A stretch of 64,000 nucleotides of DNA from Saliniramus sp050485405 (GTDB lineage: Bacteria > Pseudomonadota > Alphaproteobacteria > Rhizobiales > Beijerinckiaceae). The stretch lies in assembly GCA_050485405.1 (NCBI GenBank), contig JBJHBI010000011.1:16638-80637 (forward strand), written 5' to 3'. Both the position numbers and the translations under genes were made by a program. This document shows, piece by piece, positions 51,328-60,500 of this stretch (its first letter is position 1; every line of letters starts with the position of its first letter). The notes below the pieces were generated by a model. That model saw only the letters and a program-made list of their open reading frames with translations. It had not been told where the DNA came from and ran no database searches.

Positions 51328-52839
51328 ATGAGATTCATGCAGACAGTCGGGGCCGCAGCCCTGATCGCCGCGATGGCGGCGGGCGCGCATGCGCAGGAAC
51401 TGCGCATCGGCCTCCAGGACGACGCCGACGTGCTCGACACCGATCAGTCGCGCACCTTCGTGGGGCGCATCGTCTACACCGCCCTGTGCGACAAGCTCGT
51501 CGACATCGATCCCGATCTCAACATCGTGCCCCAGCTCGCCACGGACTGGAGCTGGTCGGATGACGAGACCGAGCTGACGATGACGCTGCGCGAGGGCGTC
51601 GTCTTCCATGACGGCACGCCGTTCAACGCCGATGCGGTGGTCGCCAATATCGACCGCAGCCTCAACCATCCCGAGAGCCGCCGCCGTTCCGAAATCGCGT
51701 CGATCGACGGCGTCGAGGCCGTAGACGAGTACACCGTCCTCATCACCCTGTCCGCCCCCGACGCGACGCTGCTCGCCCAGCTCTCCGACCGCGCCGGCAT
51801 GATGATCTCGCCGACGGCGGCCGAGGAAATGGGCGCCGATTTCGGCTCGGCTCCGGTCTGCTCCGGCCCGTTCCGTTTCGTCGAGCGCGTCCAGCAGGAC
51901 CGCATCGCGCTCGAGCGCTTCGAGGATTACTGGAATGCCGACGAGATCCATCTCGATGCGGTCACCTTCCTGCCGATCCCCGACACGACCGTGCGTCTCG
52001 CGAACCTGCGCGCCGGTGATCTCGACATGATCGAACGTCTGGCGGCCACCGATCTGACGAGCGCGCGCGGCGATTCCAACCTCACCGTCGTCGACATCAC
52101 GGCGCTCGGCTATCAGGGCATCACGATGAATGTGGGCAACGGCCCGAATTCGGAGCAGCCCTTCGGCGAGGACGCGCGTCTGCGTCAGGCGCTGAGCCTG
52201 TCGATCGACCGCAACGCGCTCAATCAGGTGGTCTTCGAGGGCGCCTTCACGCCGGGCAACCAGCCGGTACCTCCCGGGACGACCTTCTACGACGAGCGCT
52301 TCCCGATTCCCGAGCGTGATGTCGAGGCCGCGCGCGAACTGCTCGCCGAGGCGGGCTTCGCCGACGGTATCGAGCTCACGGTGCAGGTCGCCAACAACCC
52401 GGTCCAGACCCAGGTCATGGAAGTGGTCCAGGCCATGGCGGGTGAAGCGGGCATCAACATCAGCCTGCGCGCCACCGAGTTCGCCACGCTGCTCCAGCAG
52501 CAGACGGCGGGTGAATACGAGGGCAGCCAGGTCGGCTGGTCGGGCCGCACGGACGTGGACGGCAACATCCACCAGTTCGTGACCTGCGACGGCGGCATCA
52601 ACGATTCGGGCTTCTGCGATCCGCGCGTCGACGAACTCCTCGACCGTGCCCGCACCTCGAACGATCCGGCGGTGCGCAAGGAGGCCTATGATGCCGCGCA
52701 GGAAATCCTGAGCCAGGAGCTGCCGATCATCTACCTCTACCACCCGAGCTGGATCTGGGCGATGAGCGCCAATGTGGAAGGCTTCGAGGCCTATCCCGAC
52801 GGCATGATCCGCCTCGAAGGCGTGCGCTTCACCGACTGA
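51328..52839 (+). CDS. Peptide-type solute-binding protein (family 5)
   Basis: A 503-residue periplasmic binding protein. The signal peptide (about residues 1-22) ends AGAHAQ; then ELRIGLQDDADVLDTDQS and TLREGVVFHDGTPFNADAVV are typical of SBP family 5. Its ligand specificity is not visible; the downstream gamma-glutamyltransferase suggests glutathione or another gamma-glutamyl peptide. AGAGGAGAG precedes the ATG at 51328. Two strong stem-loops follow the gene, which may protect its mRNA and give higher levels than the permeases. Confidence 0.93.
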   Translation: MRFMQTVGAAALIAAMAAGAHAQELRIGLQDDADVLDTDQSRTFVGRIVYTALCDKLVDIDPDLNIVPQLATDWSWSDDETELTMTLREGVVFHDGTPFNADAVVANIDRSLNHPESRRRSEIASIDGVEAVDEYTVLITLSAPDATLLAQLSDRAGMMISPTAAEEMGADFGSAPVCSGPFRFVERVQQDRIALERFEDYWNADEIHLDAVTFLPIPDTTVRLANLRAGDLDMIERLAATDLTSARGDSNLTVVDITALGYQGITMNVGNGPNSEQPFGEDARLRQALSLSIDRNALNQVVFEGAFTPGNQPVPPGTTFYDERFPIPERDVEAARELLAEAGFADGIELTVQVANNPVQTQVMEVVQAMAGEAGINISLRATEFATLLQQQTAGEYEGSQVGWSGRTDVDGNIHQFVTCDGGINDSGFCDPRVDELLDRARTSNDPAVRKEAYDAAQEILSQELPIIYLYHPSWIWAMSANVEGFEAYPDGMIRLEGVRFTD

Positions 52840-52857
52840 AGCCACCCGTGATGAGAC

Positions 52858-52906
52858 GATCCCGGCGCATCGGGCGCCGGGATCACCCCCGCCCGTCACG
52901 GGCGGG
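52858..52906 (+). promoter_or_regulatory. Paired stem-loops between binding-protein and permease genes
   Basis: An 11-bp stem GATCCCGGCGC (52858-52868) with GCGCCGGGATC (52874-52884) is followed by CCCGCCCG (52888-52895) with CGGGCGGG (52899-52906). No T-run follows, so they are probably RNA-stabilising or partial-termination elements, a common device to give more binding protein than permease. Confidence 0.6.
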
Positions 52907-52935
52907 CCAGACACGTTCACCGGAAGGCGCCCGTC

Positions 52936-53883
52936 ATGCTCGCATTCATCGGCCGCAGATTGCTGATCGCCATCCCGACGATCTTCATGATCTCCGTCTT
53001 CGTGTTCCTGCTGCAGAAGCTCCTGCCCGGTGATCCGGTGCTCGCGCTCGCGGGGGAAGACCGTGATCCGGCGACGCTCGAAGCCCTTCGTGAGATGTAC
53101 AATCTCAACGAACCCCTGATCGTACAGTATTATTACTGGATCAGCGGGGTGCTGCAGGGTGATCTCGGCATGTCGCTGCGCACCAACCAGCCTGTGACCG
53201 CGCTGATCCTCGAAAAGCTCCCGGTAACCTTCCAGCTCGCGGTGATGGCGCTCGTCTTCGCCATCGGCATCGGCGTGCCCATGGGCATCCTCTCCGCCGT
53301 CTACAAAGGCAGCTGGCTCGACTATATCGCGAATTTCGTCGCTCTTTCCGGGCTCTCGATCCCGAATTTCTGGCTCGGCATCCTCCTGATCCTGCTGGTC
53401 TCGGTGAATCTCGGCTGGCTGCCCGCTTCCGGCTACCGGCCCTTCACGGTCGATCCGGTGCGCTCGATCGAGACCATGCTGATGCCAGCCTTCGTGCTCG
53501 GCACGGCGCTCGCGGCCACGCTGATGCGCCACACCCGCAGCGCCATGCTGACCGTCCTGAAATCCGATTATGTCCGCACCGCCCGCGCCAAGGGTCTGCG
53601 CGAGCGCGTCGTCATCATGAAACACGCCCTGCGCAACGCGCTCGTGCCGGTAGTGACCGTCTCGGCGCTGCTGTTCGGTGAATTGCTCGCGGGCGCCATT
53701 CTGACCGAGCAGATCTTCACCATTCCGGGCTTCGGCAAGCTCGTCGTCGATGCCGTGTTCAACCGCGACTACGCCGTCGTCCAGGGCGTCGTGCTCGTCA
53801 CCGCCGTCGGCTTCATCCTGATGAACCTGCTCGCCGACACCGCCTACATGATCCTCAACCCGCGCATGAGGGACCAGAAATGA
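52936..53883 (+). CDS. Peptide ABC importer, permease (DppB-like)
   Basis: A 315-residue inner-membrane permease with about six membrane segments. The N-terminal RRLLIAIPTIFMISVFVFLL and the EAA-type loop TARAKGLRERVVIMKHALRNALVP identify the DppB/GsiC branch. It sits 97 bp after the binding-protein gene and overlaps the next permease by 4 bases. Together with DppC-like and the two ATPases it forms a full importer. Confidence 0.94.
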   Translation: MLAFIGRRLLIAIPTIFMISVFVFLLQKLLPGDPVLALAGEDRDPATLEALREMYNLNEPLIVQYYYWISGVLQGDLGMSLRTNQPVTALILEKLPVTFQLAVMALVFAIGIGVPMGILSAVYKGSWLDYIANFVALSGLSIPNFWLGILLILLVSVNLGWLPASGYRPFTVDPVRSIETMLMPAFVLGTALAATLMRHTRSAMLTVLKSDYVRTARAKGLRERVVIMKHALRNALVPVVTVSALLFGELLAGAILTEQIFTIPGFGKLVVDAVFNRDYAVVQGVVLVTAVGFILMNLLADTAYMILNPRMRDQK

Positions 53884-54794
53884 GCACGGTCGTCTCTGCA
53901 CCAGCCCCCCGGATGCAGCCGCAGGCGGGCGATGTCCAGCCGCAGATCGAGAAGCTGCCGCCGCGCCGCAATCGCGTCTGGGAGAAACTGCGCCGGCGTC
54001 CCTCGGCCCTGTTCGGGGCCGTGCTGGTGGGCGTTTTCGTCTTCCTCGCCATCGCTGCACCCTTCCTGCCGATCAGGCCGCCGGCTGCGACTGATTGGGG
54101 CGCGATCCGCCTGCCGCCATCCCTCGATCACCCTCTGGGCACCGACCAGAACGGCCGGGACCTGCTCTCGCGCATGATCTGGGGCGCGCAGGCCTCGCTG
54201 CTCGCCGGTGTCGTATCGGTGATGATCGCGGTGCTTGCCGGCGTGCCTCTCGGCGTCATCGCCGGATGGCGCGGCGGCTGGACCGATGCCACCATCTCGC
54301 GCATGACCGAAGCGCTGCTCGCAGTGCCCTTCCTGATCCTCGCCATCGCCTTCGCCGCCTTTCTGGGGCCGTCGCTCACCAATGCGATGATCGCGATCGG
54401 TCTCTCGGCGACACCGATCTTCATCCGCCTCGCGCGCGGGCAGACGCTCGCGGTGAAGACGGAGGATTACGTCGAGAGTGCCCGTGCCGCCGGGGTCGGA
54501 CAATTCTCGATCCTCGCGCGCTACATCCTGCCCAATATCGCGCCGCCGATCATCGTGCAGGCGACGCTCACCGTCGCCACCGCGATCATCGCCGAGGCGA
54601 GCCTGTCCTTCCTCGGGCTCGGCCAGCAGCCGCCCGCGCCGTCATGGGGGGCGATGCTGAACACGGCGAAGAACTTCATGGAGCAGGCCCCCTGGATGGC
54701 GATGTGGCCGGGAGCCGCGATCTTCCTCGTGGTGCTCGGCTTCAACCTGTTCGGTGACGGGCTGCGCGACGCGCTCGATCCGCGCGAGAGCTGA
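53880..54794 (+). CDS. Peptide ABC importer, permease (DppC-like)
   Basis: A 304-residue permease. A cytosolic N-terminus of about 45 residues precedes the first helix, as is usual for DppC. Landmarks are LGTDQNGRDLLSRMIWGA and the EAA loop ESARAAGVGQFSILARYILPN. It ends the transporter genes and is followed by a 100-bp gap with two hairpins, then the gamma-glutamyltransferase on the same strand. Confidence 0.94.
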   Translation: MSTVVSAPAPRMQPQAGDVQPQIEKLPPRRNRVWEKLRRRPSALFGAVLVGVFVFLAIAAPFLPIRPPAATDWGAIRLPPSLDHPLGTDQNGRDLLSRMIWGAQASLLAGVVSVMIAVLAGVPLGVIAGWRGGWTDATISRMTEALLAVPFLILAIAFAAFLGPSLTNAMIAIGLSATPIFIRLARGQTLAVKTEDYVESARAAGVGQFSILARYILPNIAPPIIVQATLTVATAIIAEASLSFLGLGQQPPAPSWGAMLNTAKNFMEQAPWMAMWPGAAIFLVVLGFNLFGDGLRDALDPRES

Positions 54795-54796
54795 GA

Positions 54797-54847
54797 GCGG
54801 GCGCCACGGCGCCCGTGATCCAACGACCAACCGGGAAAAAACCCGGT
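54797..54847 (+). terminator. Hairpins after the permease gene
   Basis: A compact stem GGGCGCC-AC-GGCGCCC at 54797-54812, and a second stem ACCGGG with CCCGGT around an A-rich loop at about 54828-54846. No T-run follows either, so read-through into the gamma-glutamyltransferase gene is likely. Confidence 0.45.
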
Positions 54848-54894
54848 CATCGCAAGGCGCCCGTGAGCGGCGTCGCGATAGCCTCGGAGGAAAC

Positions 54895-56703
54895 ATGACG
54901 TTCGATCACCCCTTCACCACCCGCCCCGAGATACGCGGGCGCTTCGGCGTGGTGACCTCGACCCACTGGATCGCCTCCGCTGTGGGCATGTCGATCCTCG
55001 AACGTGGCGGCAATGCCTTCGACGCGGCGGTCGCGACGGGTTTCGTGCTGCAAGTGGTCGAGCCGCATCTGAACGGTCCCGGCGGCGACATGCCGGCGAT
55101 CATCTTCGATGCCGCGACCGAGCGCACGCGCGTCCTGTGCGGGCAGGGGCCGGCGCCGGCGGGGGCGACGATCGACCATTATCGCGGCCTCGGCCTCGAC
55201 ATGGTGCCCGGCTCGGGGCTCCTCGCCACGGTCATACCCGGCGCCTTCGATGCCTGGATGCTGATGCTGCGCGATCACGGGACGCTGGAGCTTCGTGACG
55301 TGCTCGAACCGGCGATCCACTATGCCCGCCACGGCCATCCGGTGATGCCGCGCGTGGCGCATACGATCGCTGGGCTCGCCGATTATTTCCGGACCCATTG
55401 GCCGAGCTCGGCGGAAACCTGGCTGCCGGGCGGCGAGGCGCCGCGCCCGCACGAGGATTTCGCCAATCCCGTGCTCGCGCAGACTTGGGAACGCCTCCTC
55501 GACGAGGCCGGGAGCGCACCCTCGCGCGAGGCGCGGATCGATGCCGCGCGGCGGGTGTGGTCGCAAGGGTTCATCGCCGAGCGCATCGACGCCTTCCTGC
55601 GCGAGGCGGAGGTGATGGACGTGACCGGGCGCGCCCACAAGGGCGTGCTCACCGGTGCCGACATGGCCGGTTGGCAGGCGCATTTCGAGGCGCCGGTCTC
55701 GCGGCGGTTCAAGGGCTGGGAGATATTCAAGACGGGCGCCTGGGGTCAGGGGCCGGCCCTGTTGCAGGCGCTCGCCATTCTGGAGGGCAGCGGGCTGGAG
55801 GATGCCGAACCGGCAGGACCGGAATTCGTGCACGCCGTCACCGAGGCGATCAAGCTCGCCTTCGCCGATCGCGAGGCCTATTACGGCGATCCCGACCATG
55901 CGGTGATCCCCCTGGATACGCTCCTCGGCGATGCCTATGCCAAGAGCCGCCGGGAGCTGATCGGGCCGCACGCTTCGCTAGAGCAGCGCCCCGGCGAAAT
56001 CCCGGGCTTCTACAATCAGACGCGCATGGCGCTCGCGAATGCCGCCCGCGCGTCCTTTGCGGCGCAGGCCGGTGGGGCGGGGGCGGGCGAGCCGACCATG
56101 GCGCATCTCACCGAGAAGCGCGGCGATACCGTGCATCTCGACATCATCGATCGCCACGGCAACATGGTCTCCGCGACGCCGTCCGGCGGCTGGCTGCAAT
56201 CCTCGCCCGTCGTGCCGGGGCTCGGTTTCGCGCTCAATACCCGCGCGCAGATGTTCTGGCTGGAGGAGGGGCTGCCGACGAGCCTCGCGCCGGGGCGCCG
56301 CCCGCGCACGACGCTCTCGCCCAGCCTCGCCATACGCGACGACGGCACGCGCCTCGCTTTCGGCACGCCCGGCGGCGATCAGCAGGACCAGTGGCAGATC
56401 GTGTTCTTCCTGCGTCACGTGCTCTACGGCGAGGGCCTGCAACAGGCGATCGACGCGCCGCTGTTTCATAGCGGGCATTTCCAGGAATCGTTCTATCCGC
56501 GCAACCTGCGCCCGGGCCATCTCGTCATCGAGGAGCGCTTCGGGGCGGATACGATCGCGGCATTGCAGGCGCGCGGACACAACGTCGAGGTGGCCGGACC
56601 GTGGAGCGTGGGACGTCTGACGGCGGCGCGGCGCGAGCCGGACGGGCGGCTGCGCGCCGCGGCCACGCCACGTCTGATGCAGGCTTATGCGATCGGGCGG
56701 TGA
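54895..56703 (+). CDS. Gamma-glutamyltransferase family protein (no signal peptide)
   Basis: A 602-residue Ntn hydrolase of the gamma-glutamyltransferase/acylase family. The autocatalytic nucleophile is Thr412 in KRGDTVHLDIIDRHGN; other family segments are GGNAFDAAVATGFVLQVVEP and LNGPGGDMPAII. These precursors are cleaved before the Thr into two subunits. The protein starts MTFDHPFTTRPEIRGRFG with no signal peptide, unlike E. coli Ggt, so it is predicted to act in the cytosol on material brought in by the ABC importer. CGGAGGAAAC precedes the ATG. Other acyl-amide substrates remain possible. Confidence 0.92.
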   Translation: MTFDHPFTTRPEIRGRFGVVTSTHWIASAVGMSILERGGNAFDAAVATGFVLQVVEPHLNGPGGDMPAIIFDAATERTRVLCGQGPAPAGATIDHYRGLGLDMVPGSGLLATVIPGAFDAWMLMLRDHGTLELRDVLEPAIHYARHGHPVMPRVAHTIAGLADYFRTHWPSSAETWLPGGEAPRPHEDFANPVLAQTWERLLDEAGSAPSREARIDAARRVWSQGFIAERIDAFLREAEVMDVTGRAHKGVLTGADMAGWQAHFEAPVSRRFKGWEIFKTGAWGQGPALLQALAILEGSGLEDAEPAGPEFVHAVTEAIKLAFADREAYYGDPDHAVIPLDTLLGDAYAKSRRELIGPHASLEQRPGEIPGFYNQTRMALANAARASFAAQAGGAGAGEPTMAHLTEKRGDTVHLDIIDRHGNMVSATPSGGWLQSSPVVPGLGFALNTRAQMFWLEEGLPTSLAPGRRPRTTLSPSLAIRDDGTRLAFGTPGGDQQDQWQIVFFLRHVLYGEGLQQAIDAPLFHSGHFQESFYPRNLRPGHLVIEERFGADTIAALQARGHNVEVAGPWSVGRLTAARREPDGRLRAAATPRLMQAYAIGR

Positions 56704-56739
56704 GCCCGCAAAAACCGGTTCGAAAGGAGTGAGACGAAA

Positions 56740-57495
56740 ATGACCTATTCCATCGTCGCCCTGTGCCCCGAAACCGGCCATCGCGGCATCGCGGTAGCGA
56801 GCCGCTTCTTCGCCGCCGGCGCGATTGTTCCCTATATCCGCGGAGGGCGGGCGGCGGTTGCGAGCCAGGCCTTCATCAATCCGCTCTGGGGCATGGAGGC
56901 TTGCGAGCGTTGTGCGACGGGAGAGCCGGGCGAGGAGGTTCTCGCCGATCTCATCGCGCGCGACGGCGGCTCGGATCACCGGCAGATCCATCTGATCGAC
57001 GCGCATGGCACCATTGCCGCCCATACCGGCGCATCATGCGTCGACTGGGCCGGCCATGTGAGCGCGCCCGGCGTTTCCGTCGCCGGCAACATGCTTGCCG
57101 GGCCGCAGGTGGTGCAGGCGACGCTCGATGCCTTCCTCGCCGCGACCGGGCCGCTCGCGGAGCGCATGATGACGGCGATGGAGGCGGGGGAGGCCGCCGG
57201 CGGCGACAAGCGCGGGACGCAATCGGCGGCTCTGCGCATGCATCGCAGCGAGGATTATCCCTGGTTCGACCTGCGCGCCGACGACCATCTGGATCCTCTC
57301 GCCGAGATCCGCCGGCTCTACGCCGTCGCGCATGAGCGCTTCATCCATTTCGCGGAATCCATGGGCACCCGCGCAAATTTCGAAGGCGCAATCGACCGCG
57401 CCCCGATGGATCGCGCCATCGCGGAAGCGGAAGCCGCCCGCATCGCCCGAGGCGAGCCGTCGCGCTCCTTCGCACGCGAGCGCAGCGGGGGGTGA
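56740..57495 (+). CDS. DUF1028 family protein (putative Ntn-type hydrolase)
   Basis: A 251-residue DUF1028 protein. It opens MTYSIVALCPETGHRGIAVAS and continues with GAIVPYIRGGRAAVASQAF, the family pattern. After removal of Met1, Thr2 would be exposed at the N-terminus; by analogy to Ntn hydrolases it is a candidate nucleophile. The family has no firmly established reaction to my knowledge. It lies 36 bp after the gamma-glutamyltransferase gene, and both lack signal peptides, so a shared role in breaking down imported amides is plausible. Confidence 0.85.
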   Translation: MTYSIVALCPETGHRGIAVASRFFAAGAIVPYIRGGRAAVASQAFINPLWGMEACERCATGEPGEEVLADLIARDGGSDHRQIHLIDAHGTIAAHTGASCVDWAGHVSAPGVSVAGNMLAGPQVVQATLDAFLAATGPLAERMMTAMEAGEAAGGDKRGTQSAALRMHRSEDYPWFDLRADDHLDPLAEIRRLYAVAHERFIHFAESMGTRANFEGAIDRAPMDRAIAEAEAARIARGEPSRSFARERSGG

Positions 57496-57593
57496 TCCCA
57501 GCGCCCCCGGGCCGCGGCGCCAAGGCGTCGCGACCTGCCTGATGCAATTCGCGGATTTGACGGGCGGGGATGTGGCGACCACCCCCGCAGCCG

Positions 57594-58295
57594 TCAGGTC
57601 GGAAGTTGCTGTTGCAGCGTTCTGGCAGCGCGGGTCAGGCTGTCCACGGTGCGTTCGACCTTGTCGACGCCGAGACGCGTGATCAGCGCCGAGATCGAGA
57701 GTGCGCCGCGCAGCCGGCCGGCGCGATCGAAGACCGGGACCGAGATCGCGGCGACGTCGCGGTCGCGCTCGCCTTCCGAATGGTAATATCCGCGCTTGCG
57801 GGTCTCCTCGAATTCCGGCCCCTCCGTTCCATCGAAGGCTAGAAGGACCTTGCCGCTCGCGCCGCGATCGATGGGAAGCATCACGCCCTCATCGAGGTGA
57901 TGGCGAATCGGCAGGGGAGAATTCAGGCGATAGAGGCACAGGCGCTTGTCGCCCGCGCGGACGTAGAACGCGGCGGTCTCGTTCGTCTCCGCCACGACGT
58001 CGCGCAGGACGGGGCGGACATACTCTCCGAGATCGAAGGCCTTGCGCGAGAGCGAACCGAGGCGCCACAGGCTCGGTCCGAGACGAAACCGCCCGTCTTC
58101 GTTCCGCGCGAGATAACCGAATCGCTCCAGGGACGCGGCGAGCCGCAGGATGGTGCTTTTATAGAGCCCCGTGCGCGCCGAAAGCTGCGCGAGCGTCAAA
58201 GTGGGCTCTTCTTCGTTGAACGTCTCGAGGATGGCGAGCGCACGCTCGACGGATTCGACGCGCTGCTCTCCGGTCTTGGTCGTTTCCGCTTTCAC
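57594..58295 (-). CDS. IclR-family transcriptional regulator
   Basis: A 233-residue IclR regulator. The N-terminal winged helix (about residues 10-75) has ESVERALAILETFNEEEPTLTLAQLS and GLYKSTILRLAASLERFGYL; the C-terminal GAF-like effector domain has RAGDKRLCLYRLNSPLPIRHHLDEG and GASGKVLLAF. It is divergent from the CoA-transferase gene, with a palindrome-rich 145-bp gap, and probably controls the whole downstream cluster. The effector is unknown but a cluster substrate or product is likely. Confidence 0.93.
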   Translation of the reverse strand: MKAETTKTGEQRVESVERALAILETFNEEEPTLTLAQLSARTGLYKSTILRLAASLERFGYLARNEDGRFRLGPSLWRLGSLSRKAFDLGEYVRPVLRDVVAETNETAAFYVRAGDKRLCLYRLNSPLPIRHHLDEGVMLPIDRGASGKVLLAFDGTEGPEFEETRKRGYYHSEGERDRDVAAISVPVFDRAGRLRGALSISALITRLGVDKVERTVDSLTRAARTLQQQLPT

Positions 58296-58332
58296 CGCCG
58301 GTTACCTCCGGACAATTCCGAGACTGAGCTTG

Positions 58333-58384
58333 ACAGAACCATGAACATTCTTTTCAATAGAATGCAAGTTCTGTTAGTCAGAAC
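58333..58384. promoter_or_regulatory. Candidate IclR operator with nested palindromes
   Basis: A perfect palindrome GTTCTG-TTAGT-CAGAAC at 58368-58384. Its GTTCTGT also pairs with ACAGAAC at 58333-58339, and CATTCT (58346-58351) pairs with AGAATG (58359-58364) between them. Hence three copies of the CAGAAC/GTTCTG half-site occur in 51 bases between the IclR gene and the CoA-transferase gene. A TTGACA at 58330-58335 lies at its edge. Confidence 0.55.
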
Positions 58385-58440
58385 GTTTTCAAGCGTCACG
58401 AAGCGGAGCCAATCCGCCGATACCGGGAGAAGCCGCAAAC

Positions 58441-59640
58441 ATGGCCGAATTGCTCAAGGGCATCCGCGTGCTCGACCTCACCAATGTCCTCGCGGGGCCC
58501 TTCTGCTGCTACCAGCTCGCGCAGATCGGGGCCGACGTGATCAAGGTCGAGCAACCCGGAACGGGCGATCTCGCCCGGCAGCTGGGCGCGGATACCGAGT
58601 TGAACGACAGGCTGATGGGGGCATCGTTTCTCGCCCAGAACGCGGGAAAGAGGTCGATCACGGTCAATCTCAAGCACCCCGAGGGCCGCGCCCTCTTCAT
58701 CCGCCTCGTCGCCACCGCCGATGTGCTCGTCGAGAATTTCCGGCCCGGCGTGATGGAACGGCTGGGGCTCGGCTACGAGACGCTCGCCGCCGAGAATCCG
58801 CGCCTCGTCTATTGCGCGATCTCGGGCTTCGGCAAGGACGGGCCGATCGCCCATTATCCGGCCTACGACCAGATCATCCAGGGGCTCTCCGGCGTGATGA
58901 GCATTACCGGCGATGCGGAATCGGCGCCTTTGCGGGTGGGTTACCCCGTCTGCGACACGGTGGGCGGCATGACCGCCGGCTTCGCCATCCTCGCCGCGCT
59001 GATCGATCGCGGTCGCACAGGCAAGGGGCGGATGGTGGATGTGTCGATGCTCGAGGCGACGCTCGCCACGCTCGGCTGGCAGGTCTCGAACTGGTTGATC
59101 GCGGGCGTCGAGCCCGGGCCGATCGGCAACCAGAACATGACGGCGGCGCCCTCGGGCGCGTTCCGCACGGCGACGACCCTGCTGAATATCGCGGCGAACA
59201 AGCAGGAGCAGTTCGTCACGCTCTGCGGGATCATCGAGCGTCCCGATCTCGCGACGGATCCGCGCTTTGCCGATCGTGACGATCGCAAGCGTCATCGTGC
59301 GGCCCTGACGGAGGAGATCGAAGCCGCTCTGATGCATCGCCCCGCAGCCGAATGGTCGCGCCTTCTGAACGCGCGGGGCGTTCCGGCGGGCGAGGTGCTG
59401 AGCGTGCCCGAAGCGCTCGATCATCCCCAGATCGCCGCGCGCAACATCCGCCGGACCTTCAACGACGTGGCCGATCGTGATGCGGTGACGGTGCTGCGCG
59501 CGGGCTTTCGTCTCAGCGACGGCGATCCGGGTCCCGAGCAGCCACCGCCGGAGCTCGGCCAGGACACCGACACACTCCTCGCCGAACTCGGCTACGCGGA
59601 GGAAGAGCGCGCGAAACTGCGGCAGGAGGGCGCGATATGA
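58441..59640 (+). CDS. Class III CoA-transferase (CaiB/BaiF family)
   Basis: A 399-residue family III CoA-transferase. The catalytic Asp is probably Asp172 in PVCDTVGGMTAG, aligned with Asp169 of formyl-CoA transferase. LDLTNVLAGPFCCYQLAQIGADVIKVE opens the fold. The His of racemases is absent (AYDQII at that place), so true CoA transfer is expected. It overlaps the next gene by 4 bases, so its acid substrate is likely to be the one cleaved by the citryl-CoA-lyase-like enzyme. The CoA donor is unknown. Confidence 0.9.
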   Translation: MAELLKGIRVLDLTNVLAGPFCCYQLAQIGADVIKVEQPGTGDLARQLGADTELNDRLMGASFLAQNAGKRSITVNLKHPEGRALFIRLVATADVLVENFRPGVMERLGLGYETLAAENPRLVYCAISGFGKDGPIAHYPAYDQIIQGLSGVMSITGDAESAPLRVGYPVCDTVGGMTAGFAILAALIDRGRTGKGRMVDVSMLEATLATLGWQVSNWLIAGVEPGPIGNQNMTAAPSGAFRTATTLLNIAANKQEQFVTLCGIIERPDLATDPRFADRDDRKRHRAALTEEIEAALMHRPAAEWSRLLNARGVPAGEVLSVPEALDHPQIAARNIRRTFNDVADRDAVTVLRAGFRLSDGDPGPEQPPPELGQDTDTLLAELGYAEEERAKLRQEGAI

Positions 59641-60500
59641 GCGCGAATGATCGTAATGCCAGCGAGAACTGGTGGGAGACCGGCATCATCGAGATGCAGC
59701 CCGGCATGATCCGCTATCACGGCTATGCCATCGAAGACCTGATCGGGCGGGTGAGCTTCCCGGCGATGATCTGGCTGATGCTGCGTGGCGACCTGCCGAG
59801 CGACAGGCAGGCCGAGCTCCTCGGCACGGCGCTCATGGCCGCCGTCGATCACGGCCCGCAGGCGCCCTCCATCGCCATTGCCCGCATCGCCGCGACCTGT
59901 GGCGTGGGGATCAACAACGCCATGGCCTCGGCGATCAACGTGCTCGGAGACGTGCATGGCGGCGCGGGCGAGCAATGTGTCGGCCTGTTCGGTGCGATCG
60001 CCGCGCGCCGCGATGCGGGTGCCTCGCTGGACGAGGCCGTCGATGCCGAACTCGATGCCTTCGCGAAGGCGGGCGGGCGTTATGTTCCGGGCTACGGCCA
60101 TCGTTTCCACCCTGTCGATCCGCGTGCGCCGCGCCTGCTCGAAGTGCTGCGCGAATCGGAGGGGCGCGACGGCGTCACTCCCGGCTTCGCTGATATCGCC
60201 GAGGCCGTCGCCGCGCGGGTTGCGCTGCGCAAGGGCAGGGCGATCCCGCTCAATATCGACGGCGCCACCGGAGCGATCTACGCGGCTCTCGGCTTCCCGC
60301 CGCCGGTCTGCCGGGGGTTGTTCGTGCTCTCGCGCGCCGTGGGCACTCTGGCTCATGCCTGGGAGCAGATGCAGCGGCCCGAGCGCAACAAGGGGCCGAT
60401 CCCGCGCGACTATCTGTGGACCTATACGGGCCATCCGCCGCGCGACGTGCATTATGACGCGCGCCGCGACGGCGAGCCGGACGGGGAGGGCGGTGCATGA
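59637..60500 (+). CDS. Citrate synthase/citryl-CoA lyase family protein
   Basis: A 287-residue member of the citrate synthase fold, much shorter than citrate synthase (about 430) and near to the citryl-CoA lyase (about 260-290). Catalytic residues are His107 in VHGGAGEQ, His155 in GYGHRFHP and Asp208 in NIDGATGA. The NIDG form resembles the citryl-CoA lyase part of ATP-citrate lyase (NVDG) more than the NVDFYSG of synthases. I therefore expect cleavage of citryl-CoA, or a like 3-hydroxyacyl-CoA, to acetyl-CoA and a keto acid. It overlaps both neighbours by 4 bases. Confidence 0.85.
   Translation: MSANDRNASENWWETGIIEMQPGMIRYHGYAIEDLIGRVSFPAMIWLMLRGDLPSDRQAELLGTALMAAVDHGPQAPSIAIARIAATCGVGINNAMASAINVLGDVHGGAGEQCVGLFGAIAARRDAGASLDEAVDAELDAFAKAGGRYVPGYGHRFHPVDPRAPRLLEVLRESEGRDGVTPGFADIAEAVAARVALRKGRAIPLNIDGATGAIYAALGFPPPVCRGLFVLSRAVGTLAHAWEQMQRPERNKGPIPRDYLWTYTGHPPRDVHYDARRDGEPDGEGGA

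Noticed and set aside
50908..54060. Open frame of 1050 codons on the minus strand
   Set aside because: It lies antisense to the peptide transporter genes, which have clear family motifs; its translation is rich in His, Asp, Arg and Gly without any domain, typical of a frame opposite GC-rich genes.
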